A DNA stretch of 64,000 nucleotides from Paraburkholderia sp. Tr-20389 (GCF_017104565.1 NZ_JAAGPD010000035.1:62001-126000), one strand, 5' to 3'. Shown: positions 1 through 9,005, counted from the first letter of the stretch. Numbers and translations are program-made. The notes: generated by a model not told the origin, from the sequence alone.

Positions 1-49
1 ACAGCACAACATCAACGTGCGCGGCGCGGCACCGGAGGAATTGCCGTGA
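1..49 (+). CDS. 3' end of an unidentified upstream gene
   Basis: An open frame enters from the left edge and ends at a TGA at 47-49. Only 15 residues are visible, too few to identify. The stop overlaps the GTG start of the next gene (GTGA), so the two are probably translationally coupled. Since the next gene looks like mxaL, this could be the tail of a MxaK- or MxaC-like protein; that is inference from gene order in methanol dehydrogenase clusters. Confidence 0.45.
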   Translation, partial: QHNINVRGAAPEELP

Positions 50-1020
50 AAGCCGCCATGAAGCGCGACGCGCGGCCGTGGCGGCGCTATTTGCGCGGAC
101 GCTGGTGGCAGCTCCCGCTCGCCGCGCTGCTGCTTGCCGCGGCCGTGCTGATGCCGCCCGTCGAATTCAGAAGGCCCGTATTCCGCTACGTCGTTACGTT
201 CGACATCACGCAGAGCATGGATGTCGAGGACGTTTCGCTCGGCGGCAAACCCGTGAGCCGGATCGACTTCGCGAAGGCCGCGATCAGCGACGCGTTGCAG
301 CACCTGCCGTGCGGCTCGGAAATCGGCTGGAGCGTGTTCACGAACCAGCGCTCGCTGCTGCTCGTCGCGCCCGTCGAGCTATGCAGCAACTACGACGCGC
401 TGCTTTCGTCGCTGGATCAGATCGGCGGGAACATGCGCTGGATAAACAGCAGCGTGATCGCGCAAGGGGGCATCTATTCGGCGATCCGCGCCGCGACGGA
501 ACTCGCCCACAACACCGACGTCGTGTTCATCACCGACGGCCAGGAAGCGCCGCCCGTCGCGCCGAACGAAACGACGGTGCGCGACATACCGCAGGGACTC
601 GTGCATGGCTGGCTGATCGGCGTCGGCGGCGATCAGCCGGCGCCGATTCCGAAGACCAATGCCGATGGCGTGCGCACCGGCTACTGGCAGGCGGACGAAG
701 TGAGGCAGGTGCGTCCCGAGCCCGGCGCACCCGCCGTCGCCGAAAGCCATGAAGAACTGTCGCAACTCAGGGAGACGTATCTGGAGGCCGTGGCGGGGCA
801 TCTCGGCTTCGGCTACAGACGGCTCGTCGCGCCGACTACGCTGCGCGCGCCGCTGACCGACGCACGCTACGCACATCCGACACCTGTTGCGACGGATATC
901 CGCTGGGTACCCGCGCTGCTCGCGCTCGTTCTATTGGTGTGGCGCTTTCTTCCGGCGCGACGAACCGCGACTGCGGATAAGGCCGTCGGCCCGCGCTCCA
1001 TTCCGGTACGCGCTTATTGA
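46..1020 (+). CDS. MxaL-like von Willebrand factor A domain membrane protein
   Basis: A 324-residue protein with an N-terminal transmembrane segment (about residues 20-38), a VWA domain (about 45-250) and a second hydrophobic segment near 287-303. The metal-binding motif is DITQS, a variant of DxSxS, followed later by FITDGQE. The second transmembrane segment near the C terminus leaves the VWA domain facing the periplasm. The DITQSM motif and size match MxaL, which with MxaA, MxaC and MxaK helps assemble or load calcium into PQQ methanol dehydrogenases. The GTG start overlaps the upstream stop and follows GGAGG. A PQQ alcohol dehydrogenase cluster probably lies just left of the window, but this is not visible. 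The VWA call is firm; the MxaL role is inferred. Confidence 0.75.
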   Translation: MKAAMKRDARPWRRYLRGRWWQLPLAALLLAAAVLMPPVEFRRPVFRYVVTFDITQSMDVEDVSLGGKPVSRIDFAKAAISDALQHLPCGSEIGWSVFTNQRSLLLVAPVELCSNYDALLSSLDQIGGNMRWINSSVIAQGGIYSAIRAATELAHNTDVVFITDGQEAPPVAPNETTVRDIPQGLVHGWLIGVGGDQPAPIPKTNADGVRTGYWQADEVRQVRPEPGAPAVAESHEELSQLRETYLEAVAGHLGFGYRRLVAPTTLRAPLTDARYAHPTPVATDIRWVPALLALVLLVWRFLPARRTATADKAVGPRSIPVRAY

Positions 1021-1087
1021 GCGCTCGATGTTCGATGCAGGCATGCGGACTGCTGTCCTTGTCATCATTTTGCAAGGACAAGCGCTC

Positions 1088-1411
1088 ATGTACCCGATCC
1101 TGATTTCATCCCTCTCGCGCCGCGCCCTTTCATCGGCGGGCGCATTCTGCGCGGCGCTGTCGCTGTCCGCTCTCGCCGATGCGCAGATCACCGCGCCAAA
1201 CGGCTCGCCGCCGCAGGAAAGCCGCACTGCGCCGATGGGCACGAACCCTCAAACGCCCGCACCGCACACAGTCGAATCGAACACGCCACAAGCGCATGAA
1301 GCCAAACCGGAGCAGCGCCGCAACACGAAGTCGAAGGCGGCGCGCCAACCCGAGGGCGCCGGAGGCTTCGACAACGGCCTGTACGGCACGGGCGCGGGCA
1401 ACAACAAATAG
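1088..1411 (+). CDS. small secreted protein of unknown function
   Basis: This reads as a 107-residue protein with an N-terminal signal peptide (Arg-Arg near residue 11, then an Ala/Leu-rich core ending near ALADA) and a Pro/Gln/Glu-rich hydrophilic body ending in GLYGTGAGNN. I do not recognise the family; similar low-complexity exported proteins are common in Burkholderia. The same frame is open upstream from 887, so an earlier start at 1027 is possible. The ATG at 1088 was chosen because the signal peptide begins there and AGGA lies just upstream. That AGGA falls in the 3' arm of a hairpin with arms at 1054-1061 and 1073-1080. Confidence 0.5.
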   Translation: MYPILISSLSRRALSSAGAFCAALSLSALADAQITAPNGSPPQESRTAPMGTNPQTPAPHTVESNTPQAHEAKPEQRRNTKSKAARQPEGAGGFDNGLYGTGAGNNK

Positions 1412-1505
1412 CGTCCTTCCAGTCGCGAAGGGGCAGGTCGTGTCAAGCGCTTTTCGGGGATAATCGGGACCGGCAAGTCGCCCAACCCCAGCAGCTGTGC
1501 AGCTC

Positions 1506-3224
1506 ATGAGCAAAACACAAAACCAGCAGCGCCAGATCGACGCGATGCTGCAGCAGGCCATCGCGATGCAGCAGAACGGCGCGCATTCAGAAGCCGAAGA
1601 GCTTTACCGCGAGATCCTCGCGTTGCGGCCCAAACACTTCGACGCAATCCAGTTGCTGGGCGCGCTGTCGCTGCAGGCGGGGCGCGTCGACGAGGGCATC
1701 GAACTGTTGAAGAAGGCGATCGCGATCAACGGCATGCAGGCGCCGCTTCACTCGAACCTCGCCTACGCGTACAACGCCCAGCGCCGTTTCAACGAAGGGT
1801 TGGCAAGCGCGAACCGTGCATTGGCGTTGCAGGCCAGGTTCGCCGATGCACTGAATAACCGCGGCAATGCGCTCGCGGGACTCGACCGTCCGGCTGAAGC
1901 ACTCGCGAGTTTTGAAATGGCGATCGCGTTGCAGCCCGCGCTCGCGCAGGCCTGGAACAATTGCGCATGTGTGCTGCGGGACCTCGATCGTCCGGACGAT
2001 GCCCTGGCTCGTTGCGATCAGGCCATCGCGTTGCAGGCCGGTTACGCCGAAGCATGGAGCAATCGCGCGAACGCATTGAGCGATCTGAACCGTCCGCTGG
2101 ATGCACAGGCCAGCTATCGTCGCGCGCTCGAACTGGCGCCTTCGTTCGTCGACGCATGGAGCAATCTCGGCCTCACGCAGATCGACCTCAAACAGCACGA
2201 AGCAGCGCTGCAATCGTACGAACACGCACTCGCGTTGAACCCGGACCACGCGGAAGCGCACTGGAACCGCGCGCTCTGCCTGTTGCAGATGGGCCGGCTC
2301 GACGAAGGCTGGCAGGAATACGAATGGCGCTGGCAGCGTCACCGGATGCAAGGTGCCCAGCGCCATTTCGCACAAGCGCCATGGCTCGGCCAGTTTCCGC
2401 TCGAAGGCAAGACCATCCTGCTGCACGCAGAACAAGGGCTCGGCGATACCTTGCAGTTCTGCCGCTATGTCCCGCTCGTCGCGGCGATGGGCGCGAAGGT
2501 GATCCTCGAAGTCCCGCAGGAATTGATGCGCTTGCTGCGAACGCTCGATGGCGTCACCGAACTCATCGAACAGGGACAACCGTTGCCCGCCTTCGATTGC
2601 CATGCTCCGTTGCTCAGTCTGCCGCTTGCGTTCGGAACGGGCGTAGACAGCATCCCTGCCGGTACACCCTATCTCTATCCTGATGAGCCGGACACGAAAC
2701 GTTGGAGCGAGCGCCTGGCGAGCAATGCGCCGCACACACTGAAGGTTGGGCTCGTGTGGGCGGGCGGCAATCGTCCGCATGTCGCCGAGTTGAGAAAGAC
2801 CGATGCGCGGCGCTCGATTGCACTCGACATGTTGACGCCGATCCTCGACATACCGCACGTGCGGTTCTACAGCTTGCAGAAGGGGCAATCTGCGCAGCAG
2901 CTGACCGGCAACCCCGAACTCGCCGGACGGATCGTCGATTACACGGACGAGTTCGAAGACTTCGCCGACACGGCGGCGTTCGTGAACAATCTCGATCTGG
3001 TGATCAGCGTCGACACGGCCGTCGCTCACCTCGCCGGCGCGACGGGCACGCCCGTGTGGATCATGAACCGCTTCGATACCTGCTGGCGCTGGCTGCTCGA
3101 TCGCACGGACAGCCCCTGGTATCCGGGCGCGCGCCTGTTCAGGCAGCCGGCCCTGGGCGACTGGAACAGCGTGATTGCGGCGGTGCGCGAAGCGTTGGCG
3201 GCGCAGACATCCGCGGCCGGATAG
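1506..3224 (+). CDS. TPR protein with glycosyltransferase-9-like C-terminal domain
   Basis: A 572-residue soluble protein. About residues 10-270 are tandem 34-residue TPR units with repeated A-x-x-x-Y/F-x-x-A-L-x-L-x-P patterns. Residues about 300-565 form a domain like the GT9/heptosyltransferase fold, with LLHAEQGLGDTLQFCRY, GLVWAGGN and DLVISVDTAVAHLAGA motifs. Such proteins occur widely in Burkholderiaceae; some are annotated as O-linked GlcNAc transferase-like, but substrate and partner are unknown. A GTG at 1497 is an alternative start; ATG 1506 gives the better N terminus. A clear paralogue lies at 21571-23184. Confidence 0.8.
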   Translation: MSKTQNQQRQIDAMLQQAIAMQQNGAHSEAEELYREILALRPKHFDAIQLLGALSLQAGRVDEGIELLKKAIAINGMQAPLHSNLAYAYNAQRRFNEGLASANRALALQARFADALNNRGNALAGLDRPAEALASFEMAIALQPALAQAWNNCACVLRDLDRPDDALARCDQAIALQAGYAEAWSNRANALSDLNRPLDAQASYRRALELAPSFVDAWSNLGLTQIDLKQHEAALQSYEHALALNPDHAEAHWNRALCLLQMGRLDEGWQEYEWRWQRHRMQGAQRHFAQAPWLGQFPLEGKTILLHAEQGLGDTLQFCRYVPLVAAMGAKVILEVPQELMRLLRTLDGVTELIEQGQPLPAFDCHAPLLSLPLAFGTGVDSIPAGTPYLYPDEPDTKRWSERLASNAPHTLKVGLVWAGGNRPHVAELRKTDARRSIALDMLTPILDIPHVRFYSLQKGQSAQQLTGNPELAGRIVDYTDEFEDFADTAAFVNNLDLVISVDTAVAHLAGATGTPVWIMNRFDTCWRWLLDRTDSPWYPGARLFRQPALGDWNSVIAAVREALAAQTSAAG

Positions 3225-3443
3225 GGCGTCTCGGAGCAAAAAAGCCGGCGTTGACCGGCACCTCAGACAAACCCTAACCCCCAACAGCCGCACCGCCCGC
3301 AAGCCAACACAAGCCCTACATCCCTTTCAGCGAGACTACCAATATCCCAAATCGGCACGCACGCGTTGCCGGTTTCGGCGCTGGCCCGATTTTTCGTCGA
3401 TCTAAAGTCGCCTCACACATTCCATATCTCAACTGGAGGCGAC

Positions 3444-4601
3444 ATGAGAATAAGGCGACGAACCGCGTCCATCGCGGCGACGCTGTCATTTGCCGCGGCC
3501 TGCATCGGCAGCGCGCACGCAATCGAAAAGCCCGAAGAGCTGACCGTGCAGAAGCTGCCCGCGTGGCATCCGCACGAAGTGTTCGTCGTCGACATTTCGA
3601 TGCCGTCGATGACGGATGCGCGCATCTATCTGTACGACGCCGACGCGAAGAAACTGCTTGGCCAGATCGACGCGGGCTTCGCACCCGGCTTCGTGATTTC
3701 GCCGGACCACAAGACGAGCTACGTGTCGACCACGTACTTCGCACGCGGCTCGCACGGTACGCGCACCGACGTCGTCGAACTGACCGACAACGCGACGCTC
3801 GATCACACGGGCGAAATCGTCATTCCGCCGAAGCACGGCCAGCACGTGCCCTCGCCGTACAACACGACGTTCAGCGCGGACGGCAAGCGCCTTTATGTGA
3901 CCAACATCACGCCCGCCGCATCGGTGACCGTGATCGACGTCGCGTCGAAGAAGGTGCTCTCCGAAGTCGACATGGCCGCCTGCGTGCTCGCGTATCCGTC
4001 GGGTAACGACCGCTTCACGGGACTATGCGAAAGCGGCAAGGCGCTCACCGTCACGCTCGATGCGAACGGCAAGGAAACGAAGCGCGTGATGTCCGATGCG
4101 TTCATCGACGTCGACAAGGATCCCGCTTACATCAACGCGTCGCCGTATCAGGGCGGCTATCTGTTCACGACTTTCCACGGCATGGTGCGCAGCGCCGATT
4201 TTCGCGGCGACAAGCCCGTGTTCGGCAAGCCGTGGTCGCTGCTGACGGACGCCGAGCGCGCCGAAGGCTGGCGTCCGGGCGGCATGCAGCAGACGGCTGT
4301 GCACGCCAGGCTGCATCGCTATTACGTCGCGATGCACAAGGGCGAGGAAGGCTCGCACAAGGATCCGGGCACGGAAATCTGGGTGTATGACCTGCAGACG
4401 AAAAAACGCATCGCGCGCTGGGACCTCTCGCAACAGAAGATCGACGCTGTCGCATCGATCCAGGTCAGCGAAGACGACAAGCCACTGCTCTACGGTCTGA
4501 CGGGCACGTCCGATCTCGTCGTGATGGATGCGCGCACGGGCAAGCTGCAGAACGTCGAAAAGCAGGTCGGCAATACGTCGTCGCTGCTCGTCAATCCGTG
4601 A
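3444..4601 (+). CDS. aauB: amine dehydrogenase large (beta-propeller) subunit
   Basis: A 385-residue periplasmic protein with a signal peptide ending near SAHA and a body of repeated beta-propeller blades (for example RLYVTNITPAASVTVIDV and EIWVYDLQTKKRIARWDL). It matches the heavy subunit of TTQ-dependent amine dehydrogenases (MauB/AauB), which pairs with the small TTQ subunit in an alpha2beta2 enzyme oxidising primary amines to aldehyde and ammonia. ATG 3444 follows GGAGG at a good distance. Downstream genes follow in the order E-D-A, with short gaps or overlaps, as in mau and aau operons. The TTQ-subunit residues suggest an aromatic amine dehydrogenase, but substrate is inferred. Confidence 0.92.
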   Translation: MRIRRRTASIAATLSFAAACIGSAHAIEKPEELTVQKLPAWHPHEVFVVDISMPSMTDARIYLYDADAKKLLGQIDAGFAPGFVISPDHKTSYVSTTYFARGSHGTRTDVVELTDNATLDHTGEIVIPPKHGQHVPSPYNTTFSADGKRLYVTNITPAASVTVIDVASKKVLSEVDMAACVLAYPSGNDRFTGLCESGKALTVTLDANGKETKRVMSDAFIDVDKDPAYINASPYQGGYLFTTFHGMVRSADFRGDKPVFGKPWSLLTDAERAEGWRPGGMQQTAVHARLHRYYVAMHKGEEGSHKDPGTEIWVYDLQTKKRIARWDLSQQKIDAVASIQVSEDDKPLLYGLTGTSDLVVMDARTGKLQNVEKQVGNTSSLLVNP

Positions 4602-4608
4602 GGCCGAC

Positions 4609-5175
4609 ATGATGCTCGATCCTGTACTCGCGACGGGCGCACAAGCCAGCACGGCCATCGTCGTGCTGCTCGGCGCCGTCGCCAAATGGCGGCGCCCTGC
4701 CGCGTTCCGTCAGGCGCTCGGCGATTACCGCCTGCTGCCCGATGCGTTGACGGCGCCCGCCGCCTTCGCCATCGCGGCAGCGGAAACGGTCGGCGCCGCC
4801 GCGCTGCTGTTCCCCGATACCCGCATCGTCGGCGCAATCGTGCTGACGGCACTGCTGCTCGCATTCGCCGCGGGCCTCGCGTTCAACATCCTGCGCGGCC
4901 ACACGGATATCGACTGCGGCTGCTCGGGTTTCGCGGCGACGCAAGCGACGACGCAGCAGAACGCACCGCGCGGCATCGGCTGGTTCCATGTCGCGCGCGC
5001 ATTGCTGCTCGCGGCGCTCGCCGCCACCGCATTCATCGAGCCGGCGACGCGATCGATCGTGTGGTTCGACTACCTGACGCTCTTCTTCGCCGTGCTGCTG
5101 ATCGTCTGCGCACTGCTCACTTTCGATGTGCTGCTGGCCAACGTGCCGCGCCTCTCTCACTTGAGGAATTCATGA
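4609..5175 (+). CDS. aauE: MauE-type integral membrane protein for amine dehydrogenase maturation
   Basis: A 188-residue protein with four to five hydrophobic segments and the conserved IDCGCSGF motif near residue 100. It belongs to the MauE/DoxX-like family. With MauD it is needed for export, disulfide formation or stability of the amine dehydrogenase small subunit. ATG 4609 starts seven bases after the large-subunit stop, and the end overlaps the aauD start by four bases (ATGA), so translation is probably coupled. The CxC pair may act as a redox relay to the MauD thioredoxin domain; this is suggested by analogy to DsbB/VKOR-like partners. Confidence 0.88.
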   Translation: MMLDPVLATGAQASTAIVVLLGAVAKWRRPAAFRQALGDYRLLPDALTAPAAFAIAAAETVGAAALLFPDTRIVGAIVLTALLLAFAAGLAFNILRGHTDIDCGCSGFAATQATTQQNAPRGIGWFHVARALLLAALAATAFIEPATRSIVWFDYLTLFFAVLLIVCALLTFDVLLANVPRLSHLRNS

Positions 5176-5798
5176 TGCAAACCGCTCTCACCGTTTCGAC
5201 CGCGCTCCTGTGGATCGCCGTTCTCGCGCTCGGCGCGATCTGTCTCGCTCTCGTTCGCCAGGTCGGCATCCTGTACGAACGCATCATGCCCGCCGGTGCA
5301 TTGATGATCGACAAGGGCCCCGCTGTCGGCGCGATCGCGCCGACCTTCGAACTGTCGGACATTCGCGGCCAGCAAGTGAAGGTCGGCGGTATCGACGCAC
5401 AAGGCAAAGCGACGCTGCTGTTCTTCCTGTCGCCGACCTGCCCCGTCTGCAAGAAGCTGCTGCCGCTGCTTCCTTCGCTGCAAGCCAGCGAGTCGACGCC
5501 CGTCAACATCGTGCTCGCGAGCGACGGCGATGTCGCCGAGCATCAGCGCTTCGCGCAGAAACAGAATCTCGACCGTTTCCCGTATGTGCTGTCGCAGGAA
5601 CTGGGCATGGCGTATCAGATCGGCAAGTTGCCGTATGCCGTGCTGCTCGATGAAAGCGGCAAGGTCCGCTCGAAGGGTCTCGTCAACACGCGCGAGCATC
5701 TGGAAAGCCTGTTCGAAGCGAAGGAACGCGGCGTCGCATCGCTGCAGGAGTTCGTGCACGGCGATCATCGCCATGAGCAGCACGAACAGCACGCCTGA
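5172..5798 (+). CDS. aauD: MauD-type membrane-anchored thioredoxin-like protein
   Basis: A 208-residue protein with one N-terminal transmembrane helix (residues about 8-28) followed by a periplasmic thioredoxin fold carrying the redox motif CPVCKK. A cis-proline region (KLPYAVLLD) is present and the C terminus is His-rich. MauD proteins help form the six or so disulfides of the amine dehydrogenase small subunit. The preceding aauE stop overlaps this start. The very long open frame upstream of 5172 in the same phase is a shadow over aauE; ATG 5172 is preceded by GAGG. Confidence 0.9.
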   Translation: MMQTALTVSTALLWIAVLALGAICLALVRQVGILYERIMPAGALMIDKGPAVGAIAPTFELSDIRGQQVKVGGIDAQGKATLLFFLSPTCPVCKKLLPLLPSLQASESTPVNIVLASDGDVAEHQRFAQKQNLDRFPYVLSQELGMAYQIGKLPYAVLLDESGKVRSKGLVNTREHLESLFEAKERGVASLQEFVHGDHRHEQHEQHA

Positions 5799-5839
5799 TG
5801 CATCGAACCCGATTACAAACCTGAGCGGAGAACAATCAC

Positions 5840-6385
5840 ATGGGCGTTTTTGATTCATGGTTCGAGAAGTCGGCACGCGGCGTCGCGCAGCGCAGTTCGC
5901 GGCGCAGCGCGATGGCGAAGCTCGGCAAGGTGCTGGTCGGCTCGGCGATGCTGCCGCTGCTGCCCGTCGATCGCACCGCCTATGCAGCCGATGCGGCTTC
6001 GGCTGCATCGGGCGCATCCGGCGCGGCCGCATCGGGCGCGAGCGACGATCCGATGAGCTGCGACTACTGGAAGTACTGCGCGATCGACGGATGGCTTTGC
6101 AGCTGCTGCGGCGGCACGTCCAGCAGTTGCCCGCCGGGCACCACACCCTCGCCGATCACGTGGATCGGCACCTGCCGCAATCCGCACGACGGCTCCGACT
6201 ACATCGTCTCGTACAACGACTGCTGCGGCAAAACCTCGTGCGGCAAGTGCTTCTGCAACCGCAACGAACGCGAGAAGCCGCTTTACAAGCTGTCGCTCGA
6301 CAACGACATCAACTGGTGTATGGCGAACGGCAATTCGAACTATCACTGTTCGGTGTCGGTCCTGCTTGGAGCAGCAAAGCAATGA
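5840..6385 (+). CDS. aauA: amine dehydrogenase small subunit, TTQ-bearing
   Basis: A 181-residue precursor with a long N-terminal export signal containing SSRRSAMAK, consistent with Tat-type export as in MauA. The mature part is Cys-rich (14 Cys). Trp108 (in ITWIGTC) and Trp159 (in NDINWC) are 51 residues apart, the spacing of the two tryptophans that form tryptophan tryptophylquinone. Asp83 and Asp127 match Asp84 and the catalytic base Asp128 of Alcaligenes faecalis aromatic amine dehydrogenase with a constant offset of one; the residue at 171 is Ser where that enzyme has Thr172. The stop overlaps the next start (ATGA). Confidence 0.93.
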   Translation: MGVFDSWFEKSARGVAQRSSRRSAMAKLGKVLVGSAMLPLLPVDRTAYAADAASAASGASGAAASGASDDPMSCDYWKYCAIDGWLCSCCGGTSSSCPPGTTPSPITWIGTCRNPHDGSDYIVSYNDCCGKTSCGKCFCNRNEREKPLYKLSLDNDINWCMANGNSNYHCSVSVLLGAAKQ

Positions 6386-6879
6386 AAGTGAAATACGCTG
6401 GAAAACTCGCGGCCTTCTGCATCGCGGCGGCTGCATCGTTCGCGGTGACGAACGCCGCGCACGCGCAAAACGTGCACTACCCCGCGGGCAAGGGCATGTT
6501 CGACGCGCAATGCGCGGTGTGCCACCAGGCCGGCGGCAAAGGTCAGGACGGACTCGCGCCGCCGCTCACCGAATACCCCGGCAAGTATTCGACGACGGCG
6601 CAAGGCCGCGCGCAACTGACGTCGACCGTCGTGCACGGCATGTTCGGCGAGATCAAGGTGAACGACAAGAGCTACAACTTCAAGATGCCGAGCTTCGCAA
6701 GCGCAAGCGATGAAGACCTGGCTCAGGTGTTGAACTATGTCGTGTTCGATCTCAACGCGAAGCATGGCGACGCGAAGCCGTTCACGGCCGCCGACATCAA
6801 GGCCGCACGCGCGCAGGAGATGGACAGCGCCGCCGTGCACACGCAGCGCGCCGCCGTCGTGAAGGGACTCGGCCTATGA
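6382..6879 (+). CDS. periplasmic monohaem cytochrome c
   Basis: A 165-residue protein with a signal peptide ending at AHAQ and one haem-c site (CAVCH) followed by the Met ligand region NFKMPSF. It is translationally coupled to aauA through ATGA and to the next cytochrome through another ATGA. The aau cluster of Alcaligenes faecalis also has a small monohaem cytochrome c gene directly after aauA (orf-2). A role as electron acceptor or relay from the TTQ enzyme to the respiratory chain is likely. No azurin or amicyanin gene is present beside it. Confidence 0.88.
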   Translation: MKVKYAGKLAAFCIAAAASFAVTNAAHAQNVHYPAGKGMFDAQCAVCHQAGGKGQDGLAPPLTEYPGKYSTTAQGRAQLTSTVVHGMFGEIKVNDKSYNFKMPSFASASDEDLAQVLNYVVFDLNAKHGDAKPFTAADIKAARAQEMDSAAVHTQRAAVVKGLGL

Positions 6880-7430
6880 ACGCCGCCCGCGTGTCTCGTG
6901 CCGGCCAGCGCGTACCCACGCAACAGCCCGCGCGCGGCGCGCGGGCTGTGTCGCTGTGGATCGACGCGGCGCGCCGCGTGTCGATGCTGCTGCTCGCGTG
7001 CGCCGCGACGTCGGTAACGCCCTCACCCGCCAATGCGCAAAGCCCTGGCGATACATCGCTCGCGCAACAGCATTGGGTGCTCAACTGCATGGGCTGCCAT
7101 ACCGCGACGGGCGGCGGCATTTCCGGCAAGGTGCCGCCGCTCGCGAATTCGCTCGGCTACTTCGAGCATCTGCCCGCGGGACGCGAATACGTGATGCGCG
7201 TGCCGGGCGCATCGAACTCGGCGCTCTCCGACCAGGAACTCGCCGACGTGCTGAACTGGCTGCTCACGACGAAGAACCGCGATGCGCTGCCGAAGGATTT
7301 CAAGCCTTATACAGCCGCCGAACTCAGCGCGCACCGCCGCCCCGCTTACTCCGATGTCGCGACCGTGCGCGCCGGACTGATCCGCGATCTGCACGAGCGC
7401 GGCATCAAGGGCGTCGCGGACCGCTACTGA
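6876..7430 (+). CDS. second cytochrome c of the amine dehydrogenase operon
   Basis: A 184-residue protein with an unusually long basic N terminus, a hydrophobic segment (about residues 35-50, ending PANAQS) and a haem-c motif CMGCH. It overlaps the preceding cytochrome by four bases. The tail (about residues 130-184) is charged and resembles that of the preceding cytochrome in its TAAE/TAAD plus AxVRAGL-like ending, suggesting the two share ancestry. An internal start would remove the Arg-rich extension, but the overlap favours ATG 6876. Probably part of the electron path from amine dehydrogenase. Confidence 0.82.
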   Translation: MNAARVSRAGQRVPTQQPARGARAVSLWIDAARRVSMLLLACAATSVTPSPANAQSPGDTSLAQQHWVLNCMGCHTATGGGISGKVPPLANSLGYFEHLPAGREYVMRVPGASNSALSDQELADVLNWLLTTKNRDALPKDFKPYTAAELSAHRRPAYSDVATVRAGLIRDLHERGIKGVADRY

Positions 7431-7454
7431 ACATCTCATTCAAAGGAAACGAAC

Positions 7455-8960
7455 ATGGAGACGAAGAACACCTTCACGCTGCTCGACGCGACGCAAGCGT
7501 TCCTCGCGAAGCCGAAGAAGATGCTGATCGGCGCCGAGTGGACAGACGCGTCGTCGGGCCGCACGCTCGACGTCGTCAATCCCGCCGACGGCAGCGTGCT
7601 CACACGCGTGCCCGAAGCAAACGAACACGACGTGCAGCAGGCTGTCGCCGCCGCACGCCGCGCCTTCGACGCAGGCCCGTGGCGCACGATGAAGACCACG
7701 GACCGCGAACGTCTGCTGCTCAAGCTTGCAGACCTGGTCGAAGCGAATGCGCGCGAACTCGCGGAAATCGAATCGCTCGACAACGGCAAGCCGGTAACCG
7801 TCGCGCAAGGCCTGGACGTCTCGATGGCCGCGCAGTGCTTCCGCTACATGGCCGGCTGGGCGACGAAGATCGAAGGCAGCGTGATCGATGCAGGCATGCC
7901 GTACATGCCCGACAGCGAAGTGTTCGCGTACACGCGCAAGGAGCCTGTCGGCGTGGTCGGCGCGATCATTCCGTGGAATTTCCCGCTGCTGATGGCCGCA
8001 TGGAAACTCGCGCCCGCGCTCGCGACGGGCTGCACCGTCGTGCTGAAGCCTGCTGAAGACACGCCGCTGTCCGCGCTGCGTCTGGGCGAACTGATCCGCG
8101 AAGCAGGCTACCCGGAAGGCGTCGTCAATATCGTCACGGGCTATGGACATACGGCGGGCGCTGCGCTGTCGCGCGATCCGCGCATCGACAAGATCGCGTT
8201 CACGGGTTCGACGCAGACGGGCAAGCTGATCGGCCACGCGGCGCTCGACAACATGACGCGCATGTCGCTCGAACTGGGCGGCAAGTCGCCCGTGATCGTG
8301 CTGCCCGATGTCGATATCGACAAGGCCGCACAAGGCGTCGCGAACGCGATCTTCTTCAACTCGGGACAGGTGTGCACGGCGGGCTCGCGCGTCTATATCC
8401 ACAGCAAGGTGTTCGACAAGGTGATCGACGGCGTCGCGCAGATTGCAAAGAGCCTGAAGGTCGGCGCGGGCATGGATCCGTCCACGCTGATCGGCCCCCT
8501 CGTGTCCGCGAAACAGCGCGACCGCGTGTGCGGCTATATCGATTCGGGCTTCGCGGAAGGCGCGCGCGCGGCAGCCGGCGGCAAGATGCTCGACAAGCCG
8601 GGCTTCTTCGTCGAGCCGACCGTGATGGTCGATACGAATCACACGATGCGCGTGGTGCGCGAAGAAATCTTCGGGCCCGTGCTGGTTGCGATGCCCTTCG
8701 ACGAAATCGACACCGCCGTGCAACTCGCGAACGACACGCCGTATGGACTCGGCGCGAGCATCTGGTCGAACGACATGTCGGCCGTTCATAAACTGATCCC
8801 GCGCATCGCTGCGGGCACGGTGTGGGTCAACTGCCACTCGCTGCTCGACAACGCGCTGCCGTTCGGCGGCATGAAGCAATCGGGCTTCGGCCGTGAACTG
8901 GGACGCGCCGTGGTCGATCAGTACACGGAAAGCAAGTCCGTGATGATCAATTACGCGTAA
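7455..8960 (+). CDS. NAD-dependent aldehyde dehydrogenase, probably phenylacetaldehyde type
   Basis: A 501-residue ALDH-superfamily enzyme, full length, with the Asn of PWNFPLL, the catalytic Glu in ELGGKSP, the catalytic Cys in NSGQVCTAGSR, and EEIFGPV. It resembles class-1/2 and FeaB-like enzymes. Its position 24 bases after the amine dehydrogenase operon suggests it oxidises the aldehyde product in the cytoplasm, for example phenylacetaldehyde to phenylacetate. AAGGAAA precedes ATG 7455. Substrate is inferred from neighbours only. Confidence 0.9.
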   Translation: METKNTFTLLDATQAFLAKPKKMLIGAEWTDASSGRTLDVVNPADGSVLTRVPEANEHDVQQAVAAARRAFDAGPWRTMKTTDRERLLLKLADLVEANARELAEIESLDNGKPVTVAQGLDVSMAAQCFRYMAGWATKIEGSVIDAGMPYMPDSEVFAYTRKEPVGVVGAIIPWNFPLLMAAWKLAPALATGCTVVLKPAEDTPLSALRLGELIREAGYPEGVVNIVTGYGHTAGAALSRDPRIDKIAFTGSTQTGKLIGHAALDNMTRMSLELGGKSPVIVLPDVDIDKAAQGVANAIFFNSGQVCTAGSRVYIHSKVFDKVIDGVAQIAKSLKVGAGMDPSTLIGPLVSAKQRDRVCGYIDSGFAEGARAAAGGKMLDKPGFFVEPTVMVDTNHTMRVVREEIFGPVLVAMPFDEIDTAVQLANDTPYGLGASIWSNDMSAVHKLIPRIAAGTVWVNCHSLLDNALPFGGMKQSGFGRELGRAVVDQYTESKSVMINYA

Positions 8961-8974
8961 GCGGGTCACGCGAT

Positions 8975-9005
8975 GCCTTGCCGACGCGCGATGCATCGGC
9001 AAGGC
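8975..9005 (+). other. intercistronic hairpin between aldehyde dehydrogenase and porin genes
   Basis: Ten base pairs can form between 8975-8984 and 8996-9005 around an 11-base loop. No T-run follows, so this is more likely an RNA-processing or attenuation hairpin than a classic intrinsic terminator. Confidence 0.4.
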
